This document shows positions 48,877 to 60,426 of a stretch of 64,000 nt of DNA, in pieces; position 1 is the stretch's first letter; each line of letters opens with the position of its first letter. Made by a program: the position numbers and the translations under genes. The DNA lies in contig VJWN01000020.1 of assembly GCA_007644065.1 (NCBI GenBank), positions 177,874-241,873 of the forward strand, read 5' to 3'. Under the pieces are notes generated by a model. It saw nothing but the letters and a program-made list of their open reading frames with translations, was not told the DNA's origin and did not search any database. This stretch comes from Margaritispora aquatica. Its lineage: Eukaryota; Ascomycota; Leotiomycetes; Helotiales; Discinellaceae.

Positions 48877-49482
48877 ATGAGCTCCTCCGCCACCTATCCG
48901 TTGCGCCTCCGTTCTCCCTGTGCCCGCTGTACGAAGCTGGCTTCCACTGATGCGCACCATATTTGTGAGTTCGATAAGAGAACTTCGATCAAGTGCTCCT
49001 ATTGTCGTGCACAGAAGTCCGACTGTGACCAGGTAATTACCCCCCGAACCCCCTCCGTCTACCCTCCGTTCTGACTCCGATAGCTCCCTCGCTTCCTCCG
49101 GGTTCGTGCAGAAAAGCTAAATCGCTTCCAACGACTTCTCCGAGTCGATGGTATCTCCGATGTACGTACGCAAACCCTCCTTTCCGCCATCTCCCATGCC
49201 TCCGAGGACATCAGGATTCGCGTGGAGATATTTAATCGTCAAAATGCTCCTCCTAAGAGCATCGAAAAGTTGACCTAGGCTCTCCTTGCGGAGCAAAAGA
49301 AAACCAATGCTCTCCTCGAGCAATTGGTCAAATTCGCCGCTGCTGCTGTAAGTACCCTCCGAGTACCCTCCGTCCTCCCTCCGTTCTGACCCCGATAGGC
49401 CGGTCTCCAAGATGATGATAAGGATACTGAGGAGGAGATTAAGGAAGATAACTACGAAGAGATTGATTCTAAGGAGGAGTGA
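48877..49482 (+). CDS. Antisense accessory gene of element B: cysteine-cluster protein
   Basis: It lies opposite to gag-pol, between the chromodomain and the 3' LTR. Exons 48877-49032, 49084-49347 and 49399-49482 keep phase 0 and give 167 codons plus stop. The N-terminal part has Cys15, 18, 30, 40, 43 and 50 (CARC, HHIC, KCSYC, SDC). The spacing CX2CX11CX9CX2CX6C is close to the fungal Zn2Cys6 pattern, with a longer first loop. The middle looks helical (LAEQKKTNALLEQLVKF) and the C-terminus is acidic. One in-frame TAG (49276-49278, in LT-stop-ALLAEQ) is the kind RIP makes from CAG or TGG. Both introns are 51 nt and resemble each other. The matching region of copy A holds the same gene in decayed form, so it belongs to the family. 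Function unknown; DNA binding is an inference from the cysteine spacing. Confidence 0.7.
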
Positions 49483-49654
49483 GCGGTTTTCGAGGGAATT
49501 TGATTTAGATAGTTGCACAATCCTTCGCAAATCGCAATACAATCTTCGTAATTCAAATCCTAACTCTTTTCCCTTTTTGAACTCTACTATGCGTGTGTAT
49601 TTGAAATATAAAATTTTCGAAATTTTCGAAAAATCCTACTTATCATTATACCTT

Positions 49655-49870
49655 CTATTTACGACGTCGTGGCTTCCGTTTTGTCCTAGTGCGTATAGGA
49701 ATAGGCTTGTTAACAGCAGTGTTTTGAAGATACTTTTGAAGCTCTTCCTCCGCATTCCCCAGGTGTCCTAGTGGTTCCCATGTGTCTTCGTTGGGTCCGT
49801 ATCCCTTCCATCTCACCAGGTATTCCCTTCCGTTATCACCTTCACGGTATGCTTGGATAGCCTTCACTTC
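49655..49870 (-). CDS. Chromodomain at the C-terminus of element B polyprotein
   Basis: An open block reading YLVRWKGYGPNEDTWEPL, the canonical chromodomain core with its aromatic residues, followed by a basic tail (RTRTKRKPRRRK). Chromoviruses use this module to steer integration to particular chromatin. It is a surviving segment of pol, not a separate gene. Confidence 0.9.
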   Translation of the reverse strand, partial: EVKAIQAYREGDNGREYLVRWKGYGPNEDTWEPLGHLGNAEEELQKYLQNTAVNKPIPIRTRTKRKPRRRK

Positions 49871-50299
49871 GTACTCTAGCTCGTCCCGGATCTACACTTC
49901 TTCTGCGGATACTTCTACTCCTTTACGGCCCTCCTATAGTTCTAATAATAACACATAGAAAACGTCGTGTATTCGGTAGTGTTGCGGGAGCTTCAGTTAG
50001 TAGGCTTGTCCATGCTGACCCTTAATCGCTATAATTTCAAAAGGTCCAAGGAATTTATTAGAGAGTTTCTTACTAGGGCGTAATTAACGAATGTTTTTGG
50101 CTAATAGTAATACCTTGTCTCTAATCTTGAATCTTATCGGGTTATACTTTTTGTCGTAAAACTTCTTATACGATTCGGCTACGTTACAGAGGGTTGCCCT
50201 AGTCTCTTCTCGATCTTAAGCAAGTATTTTAATTCTTTCTTTAGCAGCGGGTACTCCCCCGACAAGGACGGCGTCCTCGACGTTCATGCCTAGTTCAGG

Positions 50300-51300
50300 G
50301 TGGTATCTATAAAGCAGCCAAAACGGTGTCTTGCCGGTACTACTATAGACCGAGTTGTTGTAAGTAAACTTAGCTAATACTAGTTTACTTGTCCAATCTG
50401 ACTACTTATAATTATAAAACACTCGAAGATAAAACTCTAGAGTCTGGTTCTAACGCTTTATTTGGCCATCCGTTTACGGATAAAAAGCGGTACTAAGACG
50501 GCGGCGAACCTAAAGGTACCACATCACCGTAGACCAAAACTTACTCGTGAATACTAAACCTCTATTAGAGGTTATACCTTTTAGACAGCCAAAATCCTTA
50601 TATACGTAATATATAAATAAATCAGTAAGCTCTACTATATCGATGGTTTTACGACACGGTATATACCGAGCCATCTTCGTAAACCTATCGACTACCACTA
50701 GAATAGAGTTATACGTCTATGCTCTCTATTTTAAAGGTGGGAGATCTGTCACAAAGTCTATAGTTATCTTTTCCTATAGTGCGAGGGGGACTAGAAACGG
50801 AGCCATCTCACCGTAGAGACGGTGTCTCCTTGCCTTGCCTCTTTGGTATACCGCACAGCTAGTGACGTATTCTTTCACATTATTCTTTATACCTATCTAA
50901 AAATATTTTCTTCTAATTAGCTCAACGGTTTTGGTCACCCCAAAGTGGCCCGCCGTTATATTATCGTGGTAGGTCTAAATTACCTCCGATCTCAAAGCTC
51001 TTTCGGGTGGGACATACGCCGCATTCCCGTATCTTAATAGACCACTTGGGTCTACTCTCTATATATCTCTTCCGGTATGTCTCCGTACCGGCCCCGTATT
51101 ATAGTGCTTTTCTTTTACAAAAGGGTCATTCTCTTACAATCGAAGAAGTACATCACGAAACGGTTCCGATATAGGTTCATTTACCGTTTCGGTTACTAGC
51201 AGTAGAACTACTAGTAACCGTGGAACGTATTGTTTACAACCAATGGCTCTAGCAACAGGCTTTAGTAGCTTAATATCATCTACTGTATTGCGATCATCTT
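50300..51300 (-). pseudogene. Integrase region of element B
   Basis: The zinc-binding part can be read as AGHFGVTKTVELIRRKYF with a damaged CxxC (CAVYQRGK, the second Cys changed to Tyr). The catalytic core has VVVDRFTKMARY and SNRGLVFTSKFW, where the usual Asp of SDRG is Asn. TAG codons replace Trp at several places. Loss of these residues should abolish integration. Confidence 0.8.
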
Positions 51301-51460
51301 TGGCCTATACGTCTCGTATGTGAGGTCTCTGACCAAGCCACGGAGTATCTCCGTTCCGGGGGTGCCTAATCCCCGTCTCTGCTCCTACCCTCTGGGGTTT
51401 AGAAGCTGCCACAAATATAACGATAATCTTAACTCCTTTATAGAGTGGTTTAATATCTTT

Positions 51461-52120
51461 CTACACTACCGCAGCTATTTTTAGCTTGTTGTATAGTATA
51501 GGTAGGGAATCATCATCCCCTTCCGTTTCTCTATAGTCTGGCCTCCGTAAAGGCCTATCTACTGGGTTGGTTTTCCCAGGTCTATACTCGATCATAAAAT
51601 CGATTTCAGCTAGACTCTCTGCCCAACGGGCTTGTCTGCCGTTAAGCTTTCTTTTGGTTATAAAGTATTTCAGGTTCTCATGGTCGGTGCGAACCGTAAC
51701 CACTTCGGAGGCCCTACGGAGGTATTGTCCCCACTGTTTAAACGCAAAAACTATAGCCATTAGCTCAGCATCATAGACTTTATAATTCCTTTCTGTAGGA
51801 GAGAGCTTCTTTAAATAGAAAGCGATAGGGTGCCATCTCGCATCCTTCCCTTCTCCGAATAGTTGGGATAGAATACCCCTAATAGCAAACTGCGAAGCAT
51901 CTGTTTCTACCATAATTCTCCTAGTAGGGTCAAAATGACGAAGAATCGGTGCTTCGGTAAATTTCTTGCAGAGGTCTCTAAAAGCCGACTCGGCTTCGAG
52001 GGAGAGGCGATATAGCCCCGTCTTCCTTCCTTTTTCCATTCCCTTCAGCATCTCGGTTAGAGGGTAAGAGATTTTCGAATACCCTTGGATAAACCTTCTA
52101 TAAAAGTTAGTAAATCCCAA
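51461..52120 (-). pseudogene. RNase H region of element B
   Basis: An open block of 219 codons beginning GFTNFYRRFIQGYSKI, the connection from RT. It continues with VETDASQFAIRGILSQ, YDAELMAIVFAFKQW and VRTDHENLKYF, the Ty3-type RNase H landmarks. The frame is intact here, but flanking stops separate it from RT. Confidence 0.88.
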
Positions 52121-52156
52121 AAATACTTGAATATCTCGGAAAGACTCAGGTATAGG

Positions 52157-52780
52157 CTAGTCGGATATAGCACTAACTCTCAACGGATCCATAGTAACCC
52201 CCTGTGGTCCGATAATAAAACCTAGAAATTCTACTGTATTAGTATTGAAAATATATTTTTTAAGATTAGCGAAAAGCTTATATTGTTCGAGCCGTGCGAG
52301 AACCTCCCGTACCGCCTCCGTGTACTTTCCGGGATCTTCTAAAAAGATTAAAATATCGTTTAAATAAACTACACAAGTAACGTCAACGAGACCAATAAGG
52401 GCTTGATTAATATAGGCTTGGAAAGTGGCGGGAGTATTAGATAATCCAAACGGTAGGACCAAATACTCGAAGTATCCGTAACGAGTCCGAAAGGCCGTCT
52501 TCCACTCATCTCCTTCCTTAATCCGGAGACGATGGTATACGTCTTTTAGATCTAGCTTTGTAAATCTTCGCGAACGTCGTAGTCGATCTAGTGTTTCACT
52601 AATCAGCGGTAGGGGAGTGCGATTCTTAATTGTCACCTTATTTAACCTACGGTAGTCGACGTATAGCCTCAGTCCCCTATCCTTCTTAGGTACGAAAAGG
52701 ATAGGTGCTCCCGCAGGGCTAGTCGAACGACGGATCCACCCTTTCTTTACACTGGTATCGAGATATTCCCGAAGAACCAA
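52157..52780 (-). pseudogene. Reverse transcriptase region of element B
   Basis: 207 open codons with [49 protein letters not shown] and [13 protein letters not shown]. The catalytic box reads [10 protein letters not shown] where YxDD is required, a GAC-to-AAC change as RIP produces. The RT is therefore expected to be inactive. Confidence 0.92.
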
Positions 52781-53199
52781 AAGCTCCCGTTCTAATAAAG
52801 GGTAAACTAGTCCCTATAGTACCTCCGCACCAGGCTCCAAGTCGATTCGGTATTCCATCGGATAGTGTTCAGGTAGGACACCAGCGTTAGTGTCATCGAA
52901 AACTGCCTTATAGTCTTCGAGCTCTAATAGGAGCTTCTTTGTCTCTTTAGTAATGGTTCTAATAACCATACAACATATAGATAATCCTTTAGCTTCTTTT
53001 TCGAAACGCGACGCTATTACTAGATAAATCTGATGCTTTTCGAAGAGGTATCGCCAGGTCCCCGAGTAAAATCCAATAGCGGGGTCGATATCCCTTAACT
53101 AAGGGAATCCTAGAATAAAAGAAAAGTCAGGGTTAGTGAACTCACAGGCCACGAAGCCGTGTCGGAGGGTCTTCGTTATGCCTTCGGAGTCCGTAGCCT

Positions 53200-54855
53200 T
53201 TAGGTCAATCTCGTAAATTCCATAAGTCAGGATTTCCGTTCCATCTACTGTAGCTAGGCTAATATAATCATTCTCTGGAGTCCATCCGCAATCAATAGCA
53301 AGAGTTTGTAATACGCAACTCTGCTCCGCCCCACTGTCGATAAGGGCCCGTTCCGTCCTCCATATCCCCTCAGCTCCCTTGACTTAGATCGAAATTACGA
53401 TCCTCTAACGTGCTTCAACATCACCCAGTATAGTCGGCATTGTTGATATTACCGCTAGGACTGGTAGTTTCCCTACACTCTCTTAGGCTTGAGGCAATTA
53501 GGCGCTATATAGCCTATTTCGTTACAGTTATAGCACTTGACTTATAGGCAGCTAGAGGGTGTGTGTCCTGGTTTGCCGCATTTGTAGCAAGTCCTGGTCG
53601 GCCCCGTTTTGGGTCCGAGAGGAGTCCGATTCGTATCGTTCCATTTAGGCTTCGCGTAGCCTTCTCTTGAATTTGAATATTCCGGACCCTTTCCTTTGTC
53701 CTACAAGGGTTCCTGTCTATTCCTAGGATTCCAATCGGTATAGTCTCGGCCACTAGTCGGAACCTTATTCCCGTCCTGATTCTTCATTCCTCTTTACAGT
53801 CGCTTACAAAGATTGATAAGCTTCTCCCGTTCCATAGGAACCTCATCCTTTACATTCACGTTTCGCTTCAGTGTCGGATATAACCGAGAGTAGAGTGCCA
53901 AGCATCTCTGCTGGTCGCTATTCTTGCCATCTATAAGCCCTAATTGTCGTTCGAAGGATTCTAAATAGATTACGAAATCCTCGATTGGTTAACCTTCTCG
54001 ATACCGAGCCTCCGTATACTTGTCGGAGGTATATAGGAGTAAACCCGTAGGGTCACCATTAGTGCCTTCAAGGAAACCCTTAAAATCATCCTAGTCAATG
54101 TTTTCAATTCCTCCTTGGTTTTCTTTATAAGAGGTCTACTTCCGTTCAGGCACCGTATCGAAAGAGGCTACACAAAACAGAATTCTACTTTGGTCGGTAG
54201 GATAGTCCCTCCCGTTATCTTGTATAAAGCGTCGTTCCGCCTGCTTAATAAAAGCCTGGGTTTCACTTAGTGATTTCCCGTAGAATGTTTCGAGTGGCTT
54301 AATCTTTGGTCGAGGGATATAACCAGTCGGTACTTCACCGTAGTAGTTTCGGTGTCGAGGCGGACCTTCAGAATCGACTTCCCTGGTTCGGGATCTCTAA
54401 TGTCGGCGTTTATGGCCCCTTGACGGATTATAATCTCCTTCCTCTTCTTCTTCCCTATGTAGGTTTGCGAGCTCTTCGCGTAGGGCTTGGGCTTCTTCAC
54501 TTAACCTGGCCGTTTCGGAGGCGTTTCGGCTCCGTCGTTATTGGTCATAGCGACGTTGTTGTATAGCTATGATTTGTTGTTTCAACCGATCAACTTCCTC
54601 CTACTTCTGGACTAACTCCTGGTCAGGTATAGGAGTCACTATAGTGGTAGGTTGTCGAGGGTCTTCCCGATCCCTAACCGATTCGTCTTCGTCTCCTTCG
54701 TCTTTATCTTCTTCGTCTTCTTCGTTCCCTACAATAGGTTCTCGAATACGGCTAGGCCCCGTTTTGGCTCCTTCCGATGCAGTCCTACTCTGCTGGTTCC
54801 CCCCCTGCGTCTGCGAGCGGGTAAAAGGCATGGCCTGCTTCCCTTGAGTGGACAT
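53200..54855 (-). pseudogene. Gag and protease region of element B
   Basis: Starts MSTQGKQAMPFTRSQTQ, passes an acidic stretch (NEEDEEDKDEG) and is broken by TAG at Trp or Gln positions. A zinc knuckle CYKCGKPGHTPSSC is intact, while a second one (CYNCNEIGYIAPNC) has Tyr for His. The protease motif ALIDSGAEQSC follows near 53330. Length and order are normal for Ty3/gypsy gag. Confidence 0.85.
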
Positions 54856-54937
54856 GACTGGTTCCGTAGCTGGTGCGTTTCCTAACCGATTCGTACCGAA
54901 CTGCCTCTCGTTTTCGAGTATTGGGGAGAGAGAAGAA

Positions 54938-55169
54938 TGTGAGGTTCGCTTGGCAGGGTGGCAAGAATCAGTGTTATAGGAATTATAATCTTATTAAAAC
55001 TTCTCTCTACTTCTTCCAAGTTACTCCTAACTTCTATTCATATACGAGAAGCGGGGTAACCGGACACTAGTCGGAGGCATGGCCGACAGGTCCGTAACTC
55101 TCTTGTCACCTGACACCTCTGTCACGCCTATACCACGTGACCTGTACTACTCACATGCCATTCCTGACA
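54938..55169 (-). repeat. 5' LTR of element B
   Basis: 232 bp, seven transitions from the other LTR of this element. In element sense gag starts 83 bp after it. Confidence 0.92.
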
Positions 55170-57577
55170 GTTTACTCTTAGAGGTATTCTATTATAATTA
55201 TTTAAAGAAAGGAAGGATACGAAATAGTACCTTATTACTTTCTACTTAAAGAAGCTCTCTCCTATAGAAAGGAATTATAAAGTCTATAATACTAAGTTAA
55301 TAGCTATAGTTTTTACGTTTAAATAATAGGGATAATACCTCCGTAAGGTCTCCGAAGTAGTTACGGTTCGTACCGACTATAAAAACCTAAAATACTTTAT
55401 AACTAAAAAAAAGCTTAATAGTAGACAAGCCTATTAAGTAGAAAGTCTAGCTAAAATCGATTTTATAATTAAGTATAAACCTAGGAAAACTAACCTAGTA
55501 GATAAGCCTTTACGGAGGCTAGACTATAAAGAAATAGAAAGGGATAATAATTTTTTATCTATACTATATAATAAGCTAAAAATAACTATAGTAGTATAGA
55601 AAGATATTAAACTATTTTATAAAAGAGTTAAGATTATCGTTATATTTATAGTAGCTTCTAAACCCTAGAAGGTAAGAGTAGAGATAGGGATTAGGTACCC
55701 TTAGAACGGAGACACTCTATAGCTTAATTAAAGACCTTATATATAAGACGTATAGGCTAAAGATAATCGTAATATAATAGATAATATTAAGTTACTAAAG
55801 CCTATTACTAGAGCTATTAGTTGTAAATAATATATTCTACGGTTACTAGTAGTTCTACTACTAGTAATCGAAACAGTAAATAAACTTATATTAGAACTAT
55901 TTTATAATATACTTTTTCGATTATAAGAGAATAATCCTTTTATAAAAGAAAAGCACTATAATATAAGGCTAGTATAGAGATATACTAGAAGAGATATATA
56001 GAGAGTAGACCTAAATAGTCTATTAAGATATAGGAATATAGTATATATTTTACCTAAAAGAGCTTTAAGATTAAAAGTAATTTAGACCTACTACGATAAT
56101 ATAATAGTAGACTACTTTAAGGTAACTAAAACTATTAAGCTAATTAAAAGAAAATATTTTTAAATAAGTATAAAGAATAATATAAAAGAATACGTTACTA
56201 GCTATATAGTATATTAAAGAGATAAGATAAGGAGACACTATTCCTACGGTAAGATAGCTCCGTTTTTAGTCCCTCTTATACTATAGAAAGAGATAACTAT
56301 AGACTTTATAATAGATCTTCTACCTTTAAAATAAAGAGTATAGACGTATAACTCTATTCTAGTAGTAGTTAATAAGTTTACGAAAATAGCTCGGTATATA
56401 CTATATCGTAAAACTATCGATATAGTAGAGTTTACTAATTTATTTATATATTATATATATAAGGATTTTAGCTATCTAAAAGGTATAACCTCTAATAGAG
56501 GTTTAGTATTTATAAGTAAATTTTAGTCTACGGTAATATAGTACCTTTAGGTTCGCCGCCGTCTTAGTACTACTTTTTATCTATAAACAGATAGCTAAAT
56601 AAAGTATTAGAACTAAACCTTAGAGTTTTATCTTCGAGTATTTTATAATTATAAATAGTTAGATTAGACAAACAAACTAGTATTAGCTAAGTTTACTTAT
56701 AATAACTTAGTCTATAGTAGTACCGGTAAGATACCGTTTTAGCTACTTTATAGGTACTACCCTAAACTAGGTATAAACGTTAAGGACACTATCCTTATTA
56801 AAGGAGTACCTACTACTAAAGAAAGAATTAAAATACTTACTTAAGATTAAAAAGAGACTAAGGTAACCCTCTATAACGTAGCCGAATCGTATAAAAAGTT
56901 TTATAATAAAAAGTATAACCTAATAAGATTTAAGATTAGAGACAAGGTATTACTATTAGCTAAAAACATTCGTTAATTATACTCTAATAAAAAACTCTCT
57001 AATAAATTCCTTAGACTTTTTAAAATCATAGCGATTAAGGGTTAGTATAGATAAGCCTACTAACTAAAGCTCCTATAACACTACTAAATACATAACGTTT
57101 TCTATATATTATTATTAGAACTATAGAAGGGCTATAAAGGAGTAAAGGTATCCGTAAAAGAAATATAGATCTAGGACGAGCTAGAGTACGAAGTAAAGGC
57201 TATCTAAGTATACTATAAAGGTAATAATAGAAGGGAATACCTAGTAAGATAAAAAGGATATAGACCTAACGAAAATATATAAGAACTACTAGGATATCTA
57301 AGGAATATAGAGGAAGAGCTTTAAAAGTACCTTTAAAATACTACTATTAATAAGCCTATTCCTATATATACTAAGGCAAAACGGAAGCCACGACGTCGTA
57401 AATAGAAGGTATAATAATAAGTAGGATTTTTCGAAAATTTCGAAAATTTTACATTTTAAATATATACGTATAGTAGAGTTCAAAAGGAAAAAAGAGTTAG
57501 GATTTAGATTACGAAGATTATATTACGATTTACGAAGGATTGTACAACTATCTAAATCAAATTCCTTCGAAAACCGC

Positions 57578-58183
57578 TTACTCCTCCTTAGAATTAATCT
57601 CTTCGTAGTTATCTTCCTTAATCTCCTCCTTAGTATCCTTATTATTATCTTAGAGACTAGCCTATTAGGGTTAGAACGGAAGGAGGACGGAGGGTACTCG
57701 GAGGGTACTTATAGTAGTAGCGGCGAATTTAACTAATTATTCGAGGAGAGTATTAGTTTTCTTTTACTCCGTAAAGAGAGCCTAGGTTAACTTTTCGATA
57801 CTTTTAAAAGAAGTATTTTAACGATTAAATATCTCTACGCGAATCCTAATATCCTCGGAAGTATAGGAGATAACGGAAAGAAAGGTTTATATACGTATAT
57901 CGGAGATACTATCGACTCGGAGAAGTCGTTAGAAGCGATTTAGCTTTTCTATATAAACCTAGAGAAAGCGAGGGAGCTATCGGAGTTAGAATAGAGGGTA
58001 GACGGAGGGGGTTCGGGGGGTAACTACCTAGTTATAATCGGACTTCTATACACGACAATAGGAGTACTTAATCGAAGTTCTCTTGTCGAACTTATAAACA
58101 TAGTACGTATTAGTAGAAGCTAGCTTCGTATAGCGGGTATAAGGAGAACGGAGGCGTAACGGATAGATAGTAGAGGAGCTTAT
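57578..58183 (-). pseudogene. Decayed copy of the antisense cysteine-cluster gene in element A
   Basis: Aligns along its whole length with 48877-49482 of copy B. The start codon is ATA, many Cys and Trp codons are altered, and the stop is TAA. Both intron positions are recognisable, and the C-rich introns have changed less than the exons, probably because they hold few CpA sites. Confidence 0.8.
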
Positions 58184-58546
58184 AGTAGTGGTAGTAGAGT
58201 TGTAATAGTAGTGGTAATAGAATTAGTAGTCGATATAATAGAAGATTAGGTTAATTTAGGTATAAGAAGCTACTTATATACTACTTTAGCTAACCTACTA
58301 TTATAATAACTTTAATATAAAGCTTATAATAGTAAGCTATTCGAGCTATAAAAGAGAGTTTATATACTATTATAGTAGTTTCGCTTAGGGGACCTACAAT
58401 AGTAAAGAACTAGTATTGTACCTAAGATATTATTCGTATACGAGAAGGAGTAAAAAAGGATAGTTAACGCTACTATTATAGTATTACTATTAATAGGAAT
58501 ACTACTATTATCGACTTGTAAAGGTACAAGCCTAGAAGGGGGATAA

Positions 58547-58777
58547 TGTTAGGAATAGTATGTAAGTAGTATAGGTTAGGTGGTATAGGTGTAATAGAGG
58601 CGTTAGGTGACAGAGAGTTACGGACCTATCAGCTATACCTCCGACTAGTGTCCGGTTACCCCGCTTCTCGTATATAAGTAAGAGTTAGGAGTAACTTAGT
58701 AAAAGTAGAGAGAAGTTTTAATAAGATTGTGATTCCTATAACACTGATTCTTACCACCTTGCCAAGCGAACCTTATA
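58547..58777 (+). repeat. 3' LTR of element A
   Basis: 231 bp, starts TGTTAGG, follows a purine tract (gaagggggataa) and ends at the target duplication tttac. Confidence 0.9.
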
Positions 58778-58782
58778 TTTAC

Positions 58783-60426
58783 AGACTTGTAAAACTGAAT
58801 AAAAATACCACTTTAATACTACTATTTCTATCTATACACCCGTATATATTAAAAACAACGAACAGAACTATCAACCAATCTACCAATTCCAAAGACTTCT
58901 TGTATACCAGATCCAGCTATAGCAGAATAAGATTTCCTAGCCTTCCTATAAAACCTTTCGCCCCTTCTTCTTCTATACCCTCTTCATCTCCTTTATCTTC
59001 TGTAAAGAGTTCTTTGCTACAGTAAGAGCTTTACCCTTCTTCGCTCTCGTCTTATCCGTCTCGCTATCAGTATCGCCACGGAGCTCAGTAAGAGTCTGCT
59101 CACGCTGCGTGTTACTAATGACGGCAGATGCGCGCTTCTCGGAAGTAGTACGCCTAGTAACTTTTGTACTCTCTTTTAGTACATAAATTCCCGTATTTTC
59201 GGTAACCTTTACGCTGTTGACACGTTTTCGTTTGGTGTTGCCGACCTTCCTTATAGTAGTATCGTACAATAAGCAAGTTTTGTAGAATGTATTACTATGT
59301 AGAATACGATCACGCCGACCTTCGTAAGAATCACACTGTAGGCCTTCCTTAGGCTGTTCGACAGCTCGTTCTTCAGAATAGACTTGTCTACTTGGTGGAG
59401 AAGAACGTAAGGGAGATAAGGGTGACGGCGATAATGGCTTATCCGATTCGCTGTTCGACTTATCAACCTCACTGCTAAGGGTTACTACTTTAGCGGAATT
59501 AGTATAGTTCTCAATCATAGGAAACAACAACTAACCATCCGATTCACTCGTATTCTCCTTAGTAGCCAGCTCCTAAGCAGTTATAATTGTAGACTATTGA
59601 TCACTCTTGCGTCGTGCTAATTCCTTAATAGCCTACTACGGACGCTGACGCGCCAGCGCCGCCATATCTTTGCTCGTCTTGACGTACGAAATATTCTTGC
59701 TGATTGCTGCCTTTACTCGTGCCCTTTCTTTCGCCCTCTTATTATTGATCATACGTACTGCAATAATATCGAGAGGCTAGCAATCGCGAAAGCGCTTCCA
59801 TACAGGCGCAAAATGGCAGAGTTTGGCTTTGAGCGAGACTTTGTATAAGCCATCTTGATTGTAATAGGTCCTTGTAACCTGTCTATCGTTGACCAAAATA
59901 CGAGAAGTCAATTTAGCAGCGCACTAAGCTTTGTAGATATCAAGGGAGTCGAGCCAGGTACAAGGAAGACCATCCCCACTGTAGTATAACTCATCAACTC
60001 TAAGATGATAGAGACTATTGATATATTCGCCGAGTTTGGCTTTTGAAACGATTGGTTTATCGGGTTTTTCGATCAAGGGTAGAATTGTCAAAGACGAAGA
60101 AGAGAACGAAGAGCCTACTAATACAGAGAGAGAGTTAGCCATATTGCTAGGTTTGTTGACTAGAATCTTGTAGAAGGAGTAGAGAGGGATGTATATACTT
60201 AATTCTTCTTTTCGAAGAAGCTACTATCAAAGAGTATAGAGTTTGTAAAGCTATCCTCGTAATACATTGTATGTTTTAAAAATATATCGCTATGACTCTC
60301 GTATTTTGGTTTCCGGCTCTTAGGCCTATTGTTTCGCCGAAACTCCTGGAAACTCCTGAGCCAATTAAAAGTGCGGTGCTACTATTGCTTATTGGATCAA
60401 CTACTAGGCTATATTTTCTGATTGAA
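58783..60426 (-). pseudogene. RIP-mutated remains of an unidentified repeat-type gene
   Basis: On the minus strand, coding-like blocks follow one another: 59924-60142 (72 codons from ATG, ending WLDSLDIYKA before a TAG), then frames with scattered TAG codons, then 58973-59530 (185 open codons, rich in Ser, Lys and Glu). Several stops sit where Trp would fit, as after RIP. I do not recognise the protein. It lies between element A and a short inverted-repeat element, so a degraded transposon gene is likely. Confidence 0.45.

Larger units (their letters stand above)
48273..55169 (-). mobile_element. LTR retrotransposon B (same family as A), inserted inverted into A
   Basis: 6,897 bp with 232-bp LTRs (54938-55169 is the 5' LTR and 48273-48504 the 3' LTR in element sense), TGTCAGG...CTCACA ends, and the target duplication gttta (48268-48272, 55170-55174). 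The LTRs differ at seven sites. All are transitions, and six sit in CpA/TpG context. This copy is much less decayed than A and C, and its reading frames survive in blocks, but stops and active-site changes make it unlikely to be autonomous. It sits in the RNase H region of A. Confidence 0.95.
37727..58777 (+). mobile_element. LTR retrotransposon A (Ty3/gypsy, chromodomain type), RIP-mutated, carrying two nested insertions
   Basis: 5' LTR 37727-37956 starts TGTCAGG; the 3' LTR 58547-58777 starts TGTTAGG. Both end in ccttata, the decayed form of the CTCACA end seen in copy B. The target duplication is tttac (37722-37726 and 58778-58782). Its body is split into 37957-38695, 45947-48272 and 55175-58546. 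gag, zinc-knuckle, RT, RNase H, integrase and chromodomain remains can be followed by comparison with copy B, but every frame is full of TAG/TAA stops and the sequence is dense in TpA. Subtracting C, B and one 5-bp duplication each leaves 6,898 bp, against 6,897 bp for B. Confidence 0.93.

Noticed and set aside
49117..49542. Minus-strand frame of 141 codons between chromodomain and 3' LTR of element B
   Set aside because: It is the shadow of the spliced plus-strand cysteine-cluster gene, which has splice sites, Cys spacing and promoter-like sequence.
54306..54885. Several plus-strand open frames over the gag region of element B
   Set aside because: They mirror the acidic, low-complexity part of gag on the minus strand and have no motif of their own.
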